NCBI GenBank assembly: GCA_028386065.3
Contig: JAKUCV010007760.1
Location: 22,935-86,934 of the forward strand
DNA from: Turnera subulata
Taxonomy: Eukaryota; Streptophyta; Magnoliopsida; Malpighiales; Passifloraceae
Direction of reading: 5' to 3'
Length of the DNA stretch: 64,000 bases
Positions 1-11,137 of this stretch are shown one piece after another. Under the pieces are notes generated by a model. The model was not told the DNA's origin. It was given only the letters and a program-made list of their open reading frames with translations, and ran no database searches. Numbering within the stretch: position 1 is the stretch's first letter; every line of letters begins with the position of its first letter. The translations under genes and the position numbers were made by a program.

Positions 1-211
1 TCCCTTTTTTTTTTTATAAGAAGAACATAACACAGTGAACATATAGGAGAGACTAAACAATCTAACAAACCGAAGTAAATACTGATACCGGTCTTCCGTG
101 GAGCTAATCTGCAAGGACTTAGAAGATTTGAGTGTGGCCCAAAAAGCCACGGGTTGTCGGGGAAGTAAGAAAGCGTTCTTCACGAAGAAGGGTCCTGTAG
201 ATGACAGGATA

Positions 212-3200
212 TGTAACAGCCCGGGTAAAATTTTGGATTTTTACCGGACTGTAGAAATTGTTTTACCGTGATTTACTGTTGAATTAATCTCGGGTAATTA
301 ATTCAAGGTAAATCGGGAGTCGTTTTTTGAAACCGAGATTTTTCCCGCGCTCGGGAGTGTCTTCCTAACCAACCGAGCCTCGGTTTTCAGTTCCGAGACT
401 TGGACGACGTTCAGGGGAATTAATCGGATTTTCCGAGCCCAAGTTGTATTTTTGGACTCGGGACGGAATTTGTCGGAAAGACGGGAGTATCCGTGCGTCT
501 ACGAGATCCCGACACGAGAATCTGAACCGGCCATATGAGGCTTGCCCCGAGCCACTCTTCTTTCTCCTCCTTCCTTCCTCTTCTTCTTTCCCGGCTACGT
601 TTCTTTCTCTCTCCCGGTTTTTCCCCGGCCACGCGGGCCCCACATTCCTCTCTTCTTTCCTTTCTTTCCCTTCCTTTCTTTTCTCCTTTCTTTTCTTTTC
701 TTTTCCCCTTCTCTTTTCCTCCCAGCCGCCGGTCTCCCTCTTATTTCTCCCGTGAGTTGCCGACCCTACCTCTCCACTAACGTTCTATCTTCTTTTCTTT
801 CTTGTCCTTTCCCCTCAATTCTCTGTATTCTCTCCCTCACGCCTCTGTTTTTCCCCTTCTCCCTCACGCCTGCTCTTCCCCTCACCATCGAGCTGTCGCC
901 GCTGCAGACAGACGACGACCGCTGCTTCCCCTGCTGCCGATCCTCTCCACGCCGCCGTCTTCCTCCCCTGCTGCTACAGAAGAGACGAAGCCCCGCCCCC
1001 AAACGAGCGCGACATCACCGTGCAAAGGAGCTTCGATCTCCCCTCCTCCACTCCGATCTGCCGCCGTCCCTGGGAGAGCTGCCGCCTTCTCTCTTCGTCT
1101 TCTCGGTCTCAGTTTTCCCTGTCGCTGCAAACAGCCGCCGCGCCGCCACCACCGGAGGACGGAGCTTGAGTCACCGCCAACCGATCTCTTCTCCCTCCCT
1201 GCTCTATCGTTGCCGTTAATGCTGATTGAGGAACGACGAGTACTCGGGTAAGGAACCCTCCCTTTTCCTTCTCTTCCACCTTTGATTTACGCGTTTTGTT
1301 GGGGTTTTGATTGCTGTTGTGGCTGGTGTTAAGTTGTTGCCGAGGAGGGTGGCCACGGGTGAGGTTGCAGTGATTTTGATGATGGCCTGCGTGTTGGTGA
1401 CCGGTTTGTTGCCATGGAGGTGTGGGTTGGGTTTTGCTGCTGTGATGCTGTGCTGATGGAGAGTTTTGGGTGCCATGGTTGCTGATGAACAGTGACAGAA
1501 GTTTGAGGGAGCCATGAACAGTATCTGTGTGCAAAGACAGAGTTGAGGTTTCCGTGAACAGTAACCGTGAGCATCCCTTGCTGCCGTGAACAGTGATTCC
1601 GGCGAGGATTTCGGCAGTCTCGGGTTTATTCCGGCGAGCCCGGAAACGGACCTTGGGTAATTCCTTGGACTCGCTTTACACTTTGGCGCGGGTTTGGGCT
1701 CGGTTTGCACACGGACTTGGAAACGGGCCGAACGTGCGGAGGCCCATATTACCGTGACATATATGCATTACCAACGGACCCCGAACTCTAATAACGAAAC
1801 CCGAACAACGATAATGAGCCCGGACTCTTAATTGTTTTAATTAAAATAAAGATTTAGTTTAATTAATCAAATAATAACCTTTAATTCCATTTATGTTTTG
1901 TAATTCGATTTATAATTATATTTTGTGCTGGACTATCAGAAAGACCTATAGTATTTACTTAATTTATATTTGGACTCTTAATAATTAAAGGCCCAATTAT
2001 ACTTATTTACTTGATTTAAATGTCAAATGTAAACTAAAAGTATAAATATGAATACCTATGAATTATAAGCACATGTGTATAAATGATTATATATACGTAT
2101 CCTACTAAATTTATGTTTGGCTAAATAATGAAGTTACAACTTGATTTATCGCGTAAATATAAACATAAGGTTAAATAGGAGTTACCTACTATATATGTAT
2201 AAATATGGTCACACTAGATATATGTTTAATCTAGTACCGATTTATGTGTAAATATACGTGAATAAAAATATGTATTTTATTATGTTTAAGTTTTCCCTTA
2301 TCGACAAAGGGCTAAAGGGCCGGGATATCGGCTTGAACGTTTGGATTTGGTTTTAATTTAAAATATAGTATAATTAGAATATCGATAAGAAACTCGGTTT
2401 CGGTTTTAATTTGAAATTAAGTATAAATGGTATAGTGAATAAAGAGGTTAATCTCATAATAAAGAAATTGGATAAGGCAAGCCGTATAACGATTTCTAAA
2501 CCGGTATCATGCATGATCATTTTGTTGTGCATTATAAGTGATTATTGCATTCCCATATGTACACATAGGGTATCGGGATTTGACTGGATAGCAGTTTCAG
2601 AGACACATCAGGTGAGGATAGATAAACCTTGATATGTGCCTGTAATGCTGTGTGTGTATTTTTGTTGTTTGTGTATTTCTGCTGTTTGATGGAATTGCTG
2701 AAATGGATATTGTTGGTTGGTTGGTTGCTATGATGTTGTTGTTGTGTGCTTTGTGTTCGATAGAATTGCAGAGATGTTGATTGCCGACTGTTTGACTGTT
2801 GTGGTTATCATTGGTGATGTTGGACTGTGTTGTTGATTCCTGGTTATTGTGTTGAGATTGATGTTGGACTGTTGATAATTGGAAAAAGGATAAAGGATAA
2901 TGGAATGGAAATTTGGAAAGTGAACTTGAGATGATGATATAATTGTCACGTGGAAAGTAGTGGTACGACTAGATGGTTAGAGACTAGTTCTGTGGTGTCT
3001 TGCCAGAGGGTTTGTTGGTTGGGGTGTTGACCCCGGATTTGTGATATTGGGATGTTGATCCCGTATTTGAGATATGGGGATGTTGATCCCGGATTGTGGT
3101 GGGGCCTGGCATCCAGAATTAGTTAATAACCAGGTACGACCCTAGCTTGTCCAGTGACGGGGCCCGGAAGATAAAATTGGTAATAATAATTAATAAGTAA

Positions 3201-3769
3201 TCTTTTGAGTCTTGGCTTGGTATGATTTAGTAGATTCCTCTGCCATGTTGTTTGTGTTGGTTACCTCTGTTGTGTTGTTTGGGTTGTAATCCACTGTTAT
3301 GTTGTTTGTGTTAGATTCATCTGATTTGTTGGTTGCATTATTTCGAAAGTATTATGGTTAAATATATCACTGTTTATCTTTCGTCGGTGAGCGCTTCGGA
3401 CTCACCCCTCGCCTGCGGGGTTTCATCCCGTAGGATGAGTTGTTTCAGGTACAGGCTTGGTGCATTCCAGACAGACTGCAGCGTTTCCCTTGGACAGGCT
3501 TGGATCCATAGATTGCATGTGTCGCATACAGTGTTAGTGAGTTTAAGTCTTCCGCTGTGCATATTGTTATTGTTGTTGGGCCATTGGGCCAGTTTCGTTA
3601 ATATTGATGTTATTGATGTTGGGCCGTAGGGCCATATTGTTGTTTATACCTTTGGGCTGTTGAGCCAGGGTTATGCTTTATACATTGTATGCTAGGCCTT
3701 GTTGGGCTGGGTTGTCACAGTTCCGGCACGTGTTTACTGTATACGGTAAATACGGGTCGGGGCGCTTCA
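212..3769 (+). mobile_element. Solo LTR, Ty3/gypsy-like family A
   Basis: The unit begins TGTAACAGCC, ends GGGCGCTTCA and is flanked by a perfect 5-bp duplication, GGATA at 207-211 and 3770-3774, as expected for an integrated LTR. No PBS, gag or pol lies inside, so this is a 3558-bp solo LTR left by LTR-LTR recombination. The first 20 bases and the last 19 nearly or exactly match the second copy at 47755-50710. Other shared blocks include the accaggtacgaccctagc stretch (about 3132 and 50152) and the tttcatcccgtaggatgag stretch (about 3420 and 50365). A pyrimidine-rich then GCC-rich segment (about 550-1200) resembles a transcribed leader. LTRs of about 3 kb are typical of plant Tekay/Del chromoviruses; that lineage assignment is inference. 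The open frames inside it look like chance. Confidence 0.88.
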
Positions 3770-4055
3770 GGATACACAATCTAAACAACTTTTGGAAAGA
3801 AAAGTCGTTCTCATAGGCCGAACCCAACGGCACTCTTGAATCAAAACTAACGGCTCTTACAGAGGGAAACCACCCAACGAAGACATTAACAACGGGATGA
3901 AAGAGACGTGAGAACTCCCACCCGTATACTAAAACTTCACCATAATGCTTCGCCTCGCCTCCCACTCGAAGTAAATCACCAACACGAGAACAAGATTCTC
4001 CCATCCGTGACTTGCTTACCGGAAAGCTTGACCTTGCCCATGGGAAGAACAAACT

Positions 4056-4109
4056 ACTCTCACAAGGAGAAACACTCTCACAATGAGAACAACTCTCACA
4101 ATGAGAACA
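4056..4109 (-). repeat. Three 18-bp tandem repeats
   Basis: Three adjacent 18-bp units begin at 4056, 4074 and 4092, each starting actctcacaa; the last two are identical. Each holds a short near-palindrome (ctcacaatgag). On the minus strand they encode repeated Cys-Glu-Ser within the open frame that starts at 4229. Confidence 0.85.
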
Positions 4110-4182
4110 ACTTCTATTCCCATATAAGGGTACTAGATCTACAACAATACTGAAAGAGTAAGAAGATGAACTAGAGAAGTGG

Positions 4183-4227
4183 GGGGGTTCACCATGGATG
4201 GTGAAGGAACCATCCATGGCAACCCCC
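4183..4227 (-). other. Strong GC hairpin in retroposon leader
   Basis: The left arm (4183-4202) pairs with the right arm (4209-4227): 7 bp of GGGGGTT/AACCCCC, a small 2:1 bulge, then 11 bp of ccatggatggt/accatccatgg, around a 6-nt loop. On the minus strand it directly follows a CT-rich leader and contains the first ATG of the downstream open frame. The retroposon at 33391-34003 has a comparable hairpin in the same relative place. Confidence 0.8.
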
Positions 4228-5813
4228 ATTTTGAATTTTGAAGAAGAGAAAAACTAGAGAGAAGGAAGAACCTCTCTCACTAGAATTTGAAATTTAAAAC
4301 CACTACTATCTTTTCACTATCCCTTTACAGCTTGAGTTAGTTGTTCTTAAAATCTAAAACTACCGAGTCGCATCCATTCTTGTTATATACCAAAGCAATG
4401 GGAGTATGGGACAATGACTCACAATCATGTGGAGAATTCACCTTGAATGAATGTAGTCAAATGCACTATCAGCTTTTAATTTTTGTCTCTTTGTTTTGTT
4501 CTTGTGTTAAGACCAGCTTATTTCCATTTCCGATCGGTGGTATCATTTCCTCAAGAATCTTAAAACCAAAAAAAAATAATTCTACAAAGAAAGGATAAAA
4601 TGTTTTGGCAAACACCACCATCAACTTTGTTTCAGCACGTGTCTGCAGCAAATCCTCCCTCGTGCAAAGGGTTGACGTTTGACCACGAGCAGACCCGGTA
4701 TAGACTTTCGGTTTCTCAAAACCGAGACACAAAAGCTCGCGTTAATTGCTGAACCGACACGTGTTCAAATGAGCATACCAAAAATGCTTCCGGTTCGGGT
4801 CGGGTCAGGGCCCATCATGTAAAGGAAATTTTTTTTTTTTTTAAAAAAGAGAGCTGCCATGTGCTCCACAGTCCACCATGTGATGTGAGTATTGCTAACC
4901 ACAGTATTCGACCAGGGAAAAAAAAAATAAAATTACAACAGTATAATTTGTTTACCAAAAAGGAGATATTGTTGATGTGGCATAGAAAAATTGCGAATTT
5001 TGCAAATAAAAACTTATGCTAACGAATATCTCTTGGTTTTTCATCGTCGTTTTTAAATTTTTCTTGTTGTAATAGTTTGATAATTATTGCATGACAGACA
5101 CTAAAGTCCTGAATCAACCTTATTTACCGTTTTCAATTTACATAATGATGTTGACTTTAAGTTTATTTTTATTACTCGTCAACCGAAGTATAATGTTGCG
5201 CCAATTTTCTTAGAATTGGAATTCATGTCAATAAATAATAGTTGATTTGCATTTACATATGTTTTATTATTTTAATAATGTAACGAAAATATATATTAAT
5301 AATAAATAATTTTGGGCCTAAGTTCCAAATCTTAGTAAATATAATTAAGGGCTCAAAGATTTTAATTTTAGTCTAAGATAAATTGATGGAATTTTAAATG
5401 TTTTGTGCTACTCAACTGGGGACAGTGTAAACAGAAGGAAAAAAAAAAAAACTCATCAAAGACGTATCCCCCTAAATGAGACTGATGCAAAAATAAATTT
5501 AGGACATTTTTCTTGAAAAGAGTTGACCTTTCTTTTATGAGAATAAAAGCGGTTACTTTTTTAACTTGTTTTAACATAATACTTATCCATAATATCATAC
5601 CTGCGGATGGGAAAGTCAAACTGACAAGATATATTACAATCTTAAATTCTTCAATCGTAAAATTCAAAGTTGTGAAAAAGAAAGAAAACCCAAATAAAGT
5701 TTATCCTTTTTTTATGTTTTGAGGACTACCCTTTATTATTATTCTTTTTGGTGAATTATTATTATTTTATTAACAATGTACACAGTTGGTGGTATAGTAA
5801 TGGTCAACAAGGC

Positions 5814-5881
5814 TAATGAAATATAAGCCTTCTCTCCAAAAAAAATATTATTTTTTATTAAGATAATGAAATATAAGCCTT
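5814..5881. repeat. 18-bp duplication around a 32-nt A-rich insert
   Basis: An 18-bp sequence starting taatgaaatataag is perfectly duplicated at 5814-5831 and 5864-5881. Between them lies 32 nt beginning ctctccaaaaaaaa and otherwise A/T only. This fits a target-site duplication around an extremely truncated, A-tailed retroposition, or a filler-type repair event. Confidence 0.7.
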
Positions 5882-7489
5882 ACAGTATAGTTGCCTTATA
5901 TATCTCATGGGACTAGTTTGCCTTGGAAATTTACAAACGTTTTTGTTTTCTTTTTGGAAATAGAAAAATTAGCTCTACGGGTCTGCTGCATCTCATCACC
6001 ATCATCAGTGATGGTCGACATATAGCCGTTAGCAGATAGCTTGAGTGATGGTTAGGTAGTAGTAGCTTCTATGTTCCTAATCGGGAAATCAGGAGCGTAA
6101 AATCATAATACATAAAAAGGAAATTATGCAGCATCCTTGATTGGACATTTCCATTTTGGATGATGCCAAAAACTCTTGATGAGTCCACATATTTGATTGA
6201 TCAAATCCAGGACGCAAGGCCTAAGGTGCCATTTGGATTGTGGGTTTGAGTTTGTGGGTTAGGACTAGGGGTTGAACCTGCCGTTTGGTTATACCTAAAA
6301 AAATACGCGCGGGTTTTCATTAGGGTTGGGATCCGAACCCACAAGCATGAGTTAGATAGACCCCCTCAAATCCACGATTTCAAACCAAGGGAAGGGTATG
6401 TCGACTCCATTTTTGTGGGGGAAACCCACTCTAAAAGAAGGGCACGGTTCAAACTGGCTGTAACCATACAAAATTTTATGAGCCATTATATATATAGCTT
6501 TAATTAAAAGAAGCAAATAAGAAGAAAAGATAGTTTGGAAATAGAAATAATTAATACTTTAAACAAAATTGTGTGTGAATTAATTTAAGTAGTATTTTTA
6601 AATGGTAGTATTGGTTTTTTGGGTGAAATTAAAAACAACAGTGGTCAGATCATACCATACAGACCATAAGTACCCCAAAACAAAACAAAAAAAAATGGAG
6701 ACACGAATAAATAACACTACTATTCTCATTGGAAAAGTAAAATATAAGGATGGTATGCCTAGAAAGAAGGCAGCATCGTGGGTCTCGTTTGGTTGGATCT
6801 GTGGTCGGTGGGTTCATGCTACTGTTAAAGATATATTTTTTTTGTATGAAACATATATGCATACTATTACTACTACTACAATACAAGGATATAAAAATCA
6901 TATTCAGACCAAAAAGGAAAAAAAAAAAAAGATAGTCTTACTCTGGTTGAAATTAACCCTACACACTTTAGTAAGGTGAAACGTGGTCACCTATCCTCTT
7001 CCCACAGTGGACAGCACATAAAAACTCTTGTGTTTAGGAATTGACACCTGTTACAGTTGTTTAATCTTCTTGATTTCTCAAGAAGATCTTTTGTCCCAGT
7101 TTTAAGTGGGGGAAACGATCAAGAAGATGATAATTTCTTGGGGATTACTACACGCATTAGCTTTTTCAGAGAGAACTTGACCCATTATATTAATTCCCTT
7201 TTGTGCATGGTTCAGCCTGCCAGATATAGAATCTCTGCTTACCATTCTGCATTCTCATGTTCTATCTAGACACACAAAGCCGGCCGGCCACTTGATCTCA
7301 AACAAAATATACTATACAGAGCCCGATGCTACAGGCCTATATATATATACCTCCAGGCTAGATGATATCGTAGTAATTAAATCCAATTGAAAACACAAAA
7401 CTTTGATTGAAAAAAAAAAGCTAATTGTAATTCCACAATTTATCTTCACCTATTAATTAATGCCAAGGAAACAAACTAAACTTTGGAAC

Positions 7490-7681
7490 ATGATTTTACT
7501 TTACGAAGCTATTTCTAAGTTGAATTCTTAGCACGTTTATTAACGTCCAGAAACGTTTACATCATGAGGAAAATAATTGCCTTCGACTTGTTTTCCTTTC
7601 CCATTTCCCTCCACGCTTAAAAAACAACAATGATGTATTGTCAAAATCTAATCTCATCTAATGATTTTACTTTACGAAGCT
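7490..7681. repeat. 21-bp direct repeats flanking 150 bp
   Basis: The 21-bp sequence beginning atgattttactttacg is identical at 7490-7510 and 7661-7681. The 150 bp between has no A-tail, tRNA-like boxes or terminal inverted repeats that I can see. It is either a long tandem duplication with divergence or an unclassified short insertion with a long target duplication. Confidence 0.6.
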
Positions 7682-8006
7682 CCGCATGAATATTGGGCCA
7701 GCATTTGTTTCCAAAATGACGCCAGTAATAGTAATGAAGGACAAGAATTTTTCACATGTTGTGTGAAAATACATAAAAAACGAAATTTAAAATGTAAGCT
7801 TTCCTCTATATATTTTGGCCTTGAAGGCATGATCACTAAGTGGTAAGAGAGCTGTATTCTACCAAGGGAAAAAATACCATTTTGACGAGAGGGCTTTAAC
7901 AAATTTGTTCGAAGGTCGAATATATAGGATTAGGAGTAGGCCATTAATTAATAATGCAGTAGTGGCTCAATATTAAAGGAAAAAGCGTATGCATTAGTGG
8001 ATTTAA

Positions 8007-8054
8007 GTACAATGATAATCTGTTACCCAAAAAAAAAAAAGTACAATGATAATC
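8007..8054 (+). repeat. 14-bp duplication around tgttaccc-A(12)
   Basis: GTACAATGATAATC occurs perfectly at 8007-8020 and 8041-8054. The only sequence between is 20 nt: tgttaccc followed by twelve A. It has the form of a retroposon consisting almost entirely of its tail. Confidence 0.8.
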
Positions 8055-8391
8055 AAGACAAAAAAGAAGTCAAATCAACGGATATCTCCTAATCATTTTG
8101 GTTTTCATGCTAACATCATTAACAAAGCACGAGCAATATGATAAACAGCAAATTCTCCCCAAAACAAAAATTATAAACACCAAATGCTACCAACAAAAGC
8201 GAAAAAGTGAAATCAAAACAGAGATATTGCACAAAAGAAGTTTCTTTGTTTGGCATGGCCAATGGACAATTAACTGTGAAGTGCGCGAATTCCACTTCGA
8301 AAAGGACTTACTGCTGTCTTCACGGGAAGAAGAAAAAGAAAGAAAGAAAGAAAGAAAATCTTTTGCAGTCAACTAAACTTCACATGCATGC

Positions 8392-8434
8392 AAAAGCAGC
8401 TAGTAGTTTAGCATCAAAAAAGCAGCCAGTAGTT
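8392..8434 (+). repeat. 13-17-bp duplication around tagcatc-A(n)
   Basis: GCAGCTAGTAGTT (8396-8408) recurs as GCAGCCAGTAGTT (8422-8434), 12 of 13 identical, both preceded by AAAA. The insert is tagcatcaaaaaa at most. The ATC-A(n) end matches the 3' end of the LINE at 24153. Confidence 0.65.
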
Positions 8435-9002
8435 AGTAACAAATATCCAACTAATTAATGAAATAAGCTTTCGGGTTTTAGAACAATTTTGTGTTAACTT
8501 AACTTGAATCAAGAGTACTGGATGCAACCTAAACCTGCTGAAAAAAGCAGTATCTTTAATATGATCTTTTGTGGCTGTGATTGTCTGCTCCTTTTTCTCT
8601 ACATCGACAAAGATTTTTTTTTTTTTTATCTGCCTGCAGGGCTAGCTGTTAAAGTGGTTCTTGAACAGGAAAACTTTTTATGTTCCTTTTTTTTTCATGC
8701 CTACAAAATGTTACAGTCACAGGCCGATATTAATTACTTTTATTTACAGCCCCACACGACCCAGTGAGATTTCGTGCATTAAATTTCAACCCTTTAACTC
8801 TCTCTTCTTCTCTCCTTTGATGCCCCCATGACGTGAGTATTGGGAACCCACCTCAATATTATAATACTGGGGGTACCCATAAAAATAATTTAAATGTAGA
8901 ACATAAAAAACTATAATGGTGGGCCTATCGAGGCAAAGAAGGCCCAGGTGATACCCACTGCCACACCCATCTTCAACTCTTTTCCCTTACCCCTTAACTT
9001 GT

Positions 9003-9010
9003 TATAAATA
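9003..9010 (+). promoter_or_regulatory. TATA box of RTFL gene
   Basis: A TATAAATA motif lies about 220 bp before the RTFL start codon. It is followed by a pyrimidine-rich leader (about 9080-9135), typical of plant 5' untranslated regions. Confidence 0.65.
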
Positions 9011-9228
9011 GGAACCCTAACTCACCTAGCCCTTTCGTCACTGACTCAGGCTCATTTACTCACTACACAACACTCACTGCTTCGTTTCTCACTTCCTCTC
9101 TTTTTTTCACTCTTGGGTTTTCTCTCTTTTTTGCTACAAAAGCCTGTTAAAGAGGGGAAAGAAAAGAGATATTGTTCTTTCTTTGAGGAATACTCATTTT
9201 TCATATATCTTGATAGATATATATATAT

Positions 9229-9510
9229 ATGGCTTCTTCTACTACTCCTCCTCCTCCTCTCAGCCACAGCGCAAGTGCACCACCTCAGTTTTACTTTGAT
9301 GAGAAGTGGAAGTTGTCCAAGAAGGAAGGCTCATCAAGAAGCCGGTCTTCAACTTCTTCTCTCATGAAGAATTCATCATCATCTTCACATAGGAGGTGTT
9401 CTTTCACAAGGAAGTGTGCAAGGCTGGTTAAAGAGCAGAGAGCCAGGTTTTACATCATGAGGAGATGTGTCACAATGCTCATTTGCTGGAGGGACTACAG
9501 TGATTCTTGA
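9229..9510 (+). CDS. RTFL/DVL (ROTUNDIFOLIA-like) small polypeptide
   Basis: A single-exon 93-residue protein. Its C-terminal part (about residues 57-88) is the RTF/DVL domain: basic CARLVKEQRARFYIMRRC followed by hydrophobic VTMLICW. The N-terminal part is Ser/Pro-rich with a DEKWKLSKKE block around residues 24-33, seen in a subgroup of the family. In Arabidopsis these plant-specific plasma-membrane-associated peptides restrict polar cell proliferation and alter organ shape when overexpressed; they act without a signal peptide. The ATG at 9229 directly follows an (AT) run, is the first ATG of the long frame, and sits about 220 bp after a TATA box. Family members are usually 40-150 residues, so the length fits. 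Which paralogue it is cannot be told from this window. Confidence 0.92.
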   Translation: MASSTTPPPPLSHSASAPPQFYFDEKWKLSKKEGSSRSRSSTSSLMKNSSSSSHRRCSFTRKCARLVKEQRARFYIMRRCVTMLICWRDYSDS

Positions 9511-10926
9511 AGACCTGCAGTGGAGGGAGAGAGACCCAACAATGAGAAGAAGAAAAACACAAGAACAGAGGGATCTGGAGAGAGATAACAGCTCAAATTC
9601 TCTCTTCTTTTTGGCCCTCCTCTGCTCTCTCTTTCTATTATGAGATGGTTTCTGGGTCTGCTATTGGCTTGACATTTCCTGGCGTCCTAAAGAGGGAGAG
9701 GGGATGAAGATTAGATACATACATGTACATACAGATTTAATTTTTTTGGTCTACCTTGTTTTGTAATTTTTTTTTGTCTTCTTGGGTTAGGATTTTTTTT
9801 TGGGCCCCTTCAGTATCTCCTATGAAAGCAATTAAAAGGGTTCTTAAATGTTCTCTTTATTGTCACTTGTTGAGATTGATATATAGAACAGATATGAGAA
9901 TCAATCAAACACATATATGGGAGTTTAAGTATAACTTAACTTATAGAATGGTAACTGGAACTAATTAGTTTTAGATTTGCTTGTAATGTTTTAATCTCTT
10001 TGTGTGGTGGTGATGATCATGATTGAAGTGATAGGTTTGTCTCAGTCTCTCCCTTTGTGATCCATCAAAGTGACATCTCTATTTTTCTGGGGGGGCTTTC
10101 CTTTTCTGTGTTGCGTGGAGAAGGGAGACTTGTGAGAGGGACAGAGAGATTCCATTCAACTATTGCAGCTATTGCAGGTGAGTCTGGCGTGGATCTGATG
10201 TGTGCTTCGGCTGCATGAACTGTTATTTCCCAATTTTTTAATCCAATAATGATGTAGTACGCTTACAAATTAAAATACTCTTTTTGGGTCTCAACCGAAG
10301 ATGGATATCAGCACAACAACATGGGAGAGGAGGGTCTCTTTTGGTTCCCAAAAGGGGCAATAGAGGGCAGGTTTTAGCACTTAATTAAACAAAAGAGTCT
10401 TGAATTACCGCCACTTGATTCACAGATCAGATGGGTTCTTAATTTCTTATATGTGATGAACCAAATTGAAGACCAAAAGGGATCCCCTTTCCCAGCTTAT
10501 ATTATGTCATTTCTACTAATAGGCCCCCTCCGTAGCCGGATCGGAGTTATTGGGGCACGATTTCCCATGGTATGGTACTACAACTAGTATAATACTACTA
10601 CACACTTACTTGGGGACTCAAATGACCACCGTATCCTGGGCATCCCAGGCCATTGACCGGGGTTTTGGAGTTTGGACCACTTTGACTGCACATACTGTGG
10701 CAGGGGTATTTGTGTCCAATCGGGGGTTGCTTTTGTGCACGAAATGACTGTCATGATAATAATATCAGGGGGGACTGGTGGTGGTGTGGGTGACCCTTTA
10801 GTTTTGCATGTGAAGAGTAAATTGGCGTGTAGCTTTTTGGCGAGAGGGCATTTGCGTCCATGAGGGGGATGGTTTTACAGCTGGTCTTTCTTGTTTGTTT
10901 AATACTACTACTACTAGTAAGTACTG

Positions 10927-11137
10927 GGATTTGGATCCTCTCCTGTACAGTATTCAACAGGAGAGATCCTGTTAAATAAATGCCGTTGATTTGTTTAATT
11001 AATGGCTCTAAAATGTGTAAGGTAAGAAAAACTAAAAAAATTAAATAAGGTAAAAATAAATTCTCACCATTGATTTTGAAAATCATGACCACGATTCAAC
11101 CAACAGTACATAACTTTACAGGAGAGGATCTCAATCC
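10927..11137. mobile_element. MULE-like MITE, 211 bp
   Basis: The terminal inverted repeats match at about 21 of 24 positions: the left end begins GGATTTGGATCCTCTCCTGT and the reverse-complemented right end begins GGATTGAGATCCTCTCCTGT. The element is flanked by TAAGTACTG at 10918-10926 and 11139-11147 (the preceding G also matches), a 9-10 bp duplication typical of Mutator-type transposition. It has no coding capacity and is the same family as the element at 15093. Confidence 0.8.

Larger units (their letters stand above)
1..4240 (-). mobile_element. Probable poly(A) retroposon split by solo LTR
   Basis: Read on the minus strand, and ignoring the solo LTR at 212-3769, this unit has a pyrimidine-rich leader (about 4320-4230), a strong hairpin (4183-4227), three 18-bp repeats, an open frame starting at 4229, and an A-run (complement of the T-run at 5-15) at its end. 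The frame from 4229 stays open to the LTR insertion site. If the LTR and one GGATA copy are left out, it continues in register through 206 to the A-run, about 220 codons without a stop. I do not recognise the protein: it is rich in Ser, Phe and Leu, with Cys-Glu-Ser repeats from the tandem DNA units. The tail's outer flank lies outside the window, so target duplications cannot be checked; the four bases before the tail (tccc) recur at 4320-4323, which is weak support. It could instead be a processed pseudogene. Confidence 0.4.
4324..9002. other. Intergenic region, no gene recognised
   Basis: AT-rich DNA with scattered A/T runs. I see no coding region with family resemblance. It holds three short direct-duplication scars (listed separately) and a 21-bp duplication around 150 bp (7490-7681). 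A low-copy-looking segment at 6225-6440 begins with gtgccatttggattgtggg, wording common at ends of plant DNA elements, but I could not find a matching other end. The last 250 bp form the RTFL promoter. Confidence 0.6.

Noticed and set aside
444..1710. Several overlapping open frames of 80-225 codons on both strands
   Set aside because: They lie in the pyrimidine-rich and GC-rich part of a solo LTR, have low-complexity products, and are open on both strands at once.
6225..6440. Possible DNA transposon starting gtgccatttggattgtggg
   Set aside because: No convincing inverted end or duplication found.
7825..7920. tRNA-like wording (aagtggtaagagagc ... ttcgaaggtcgaat)
   Set aside because: The arms do not fold into a cloverleaf by eye and no duplication flanks it; too weak for a tRNA or SINE call.
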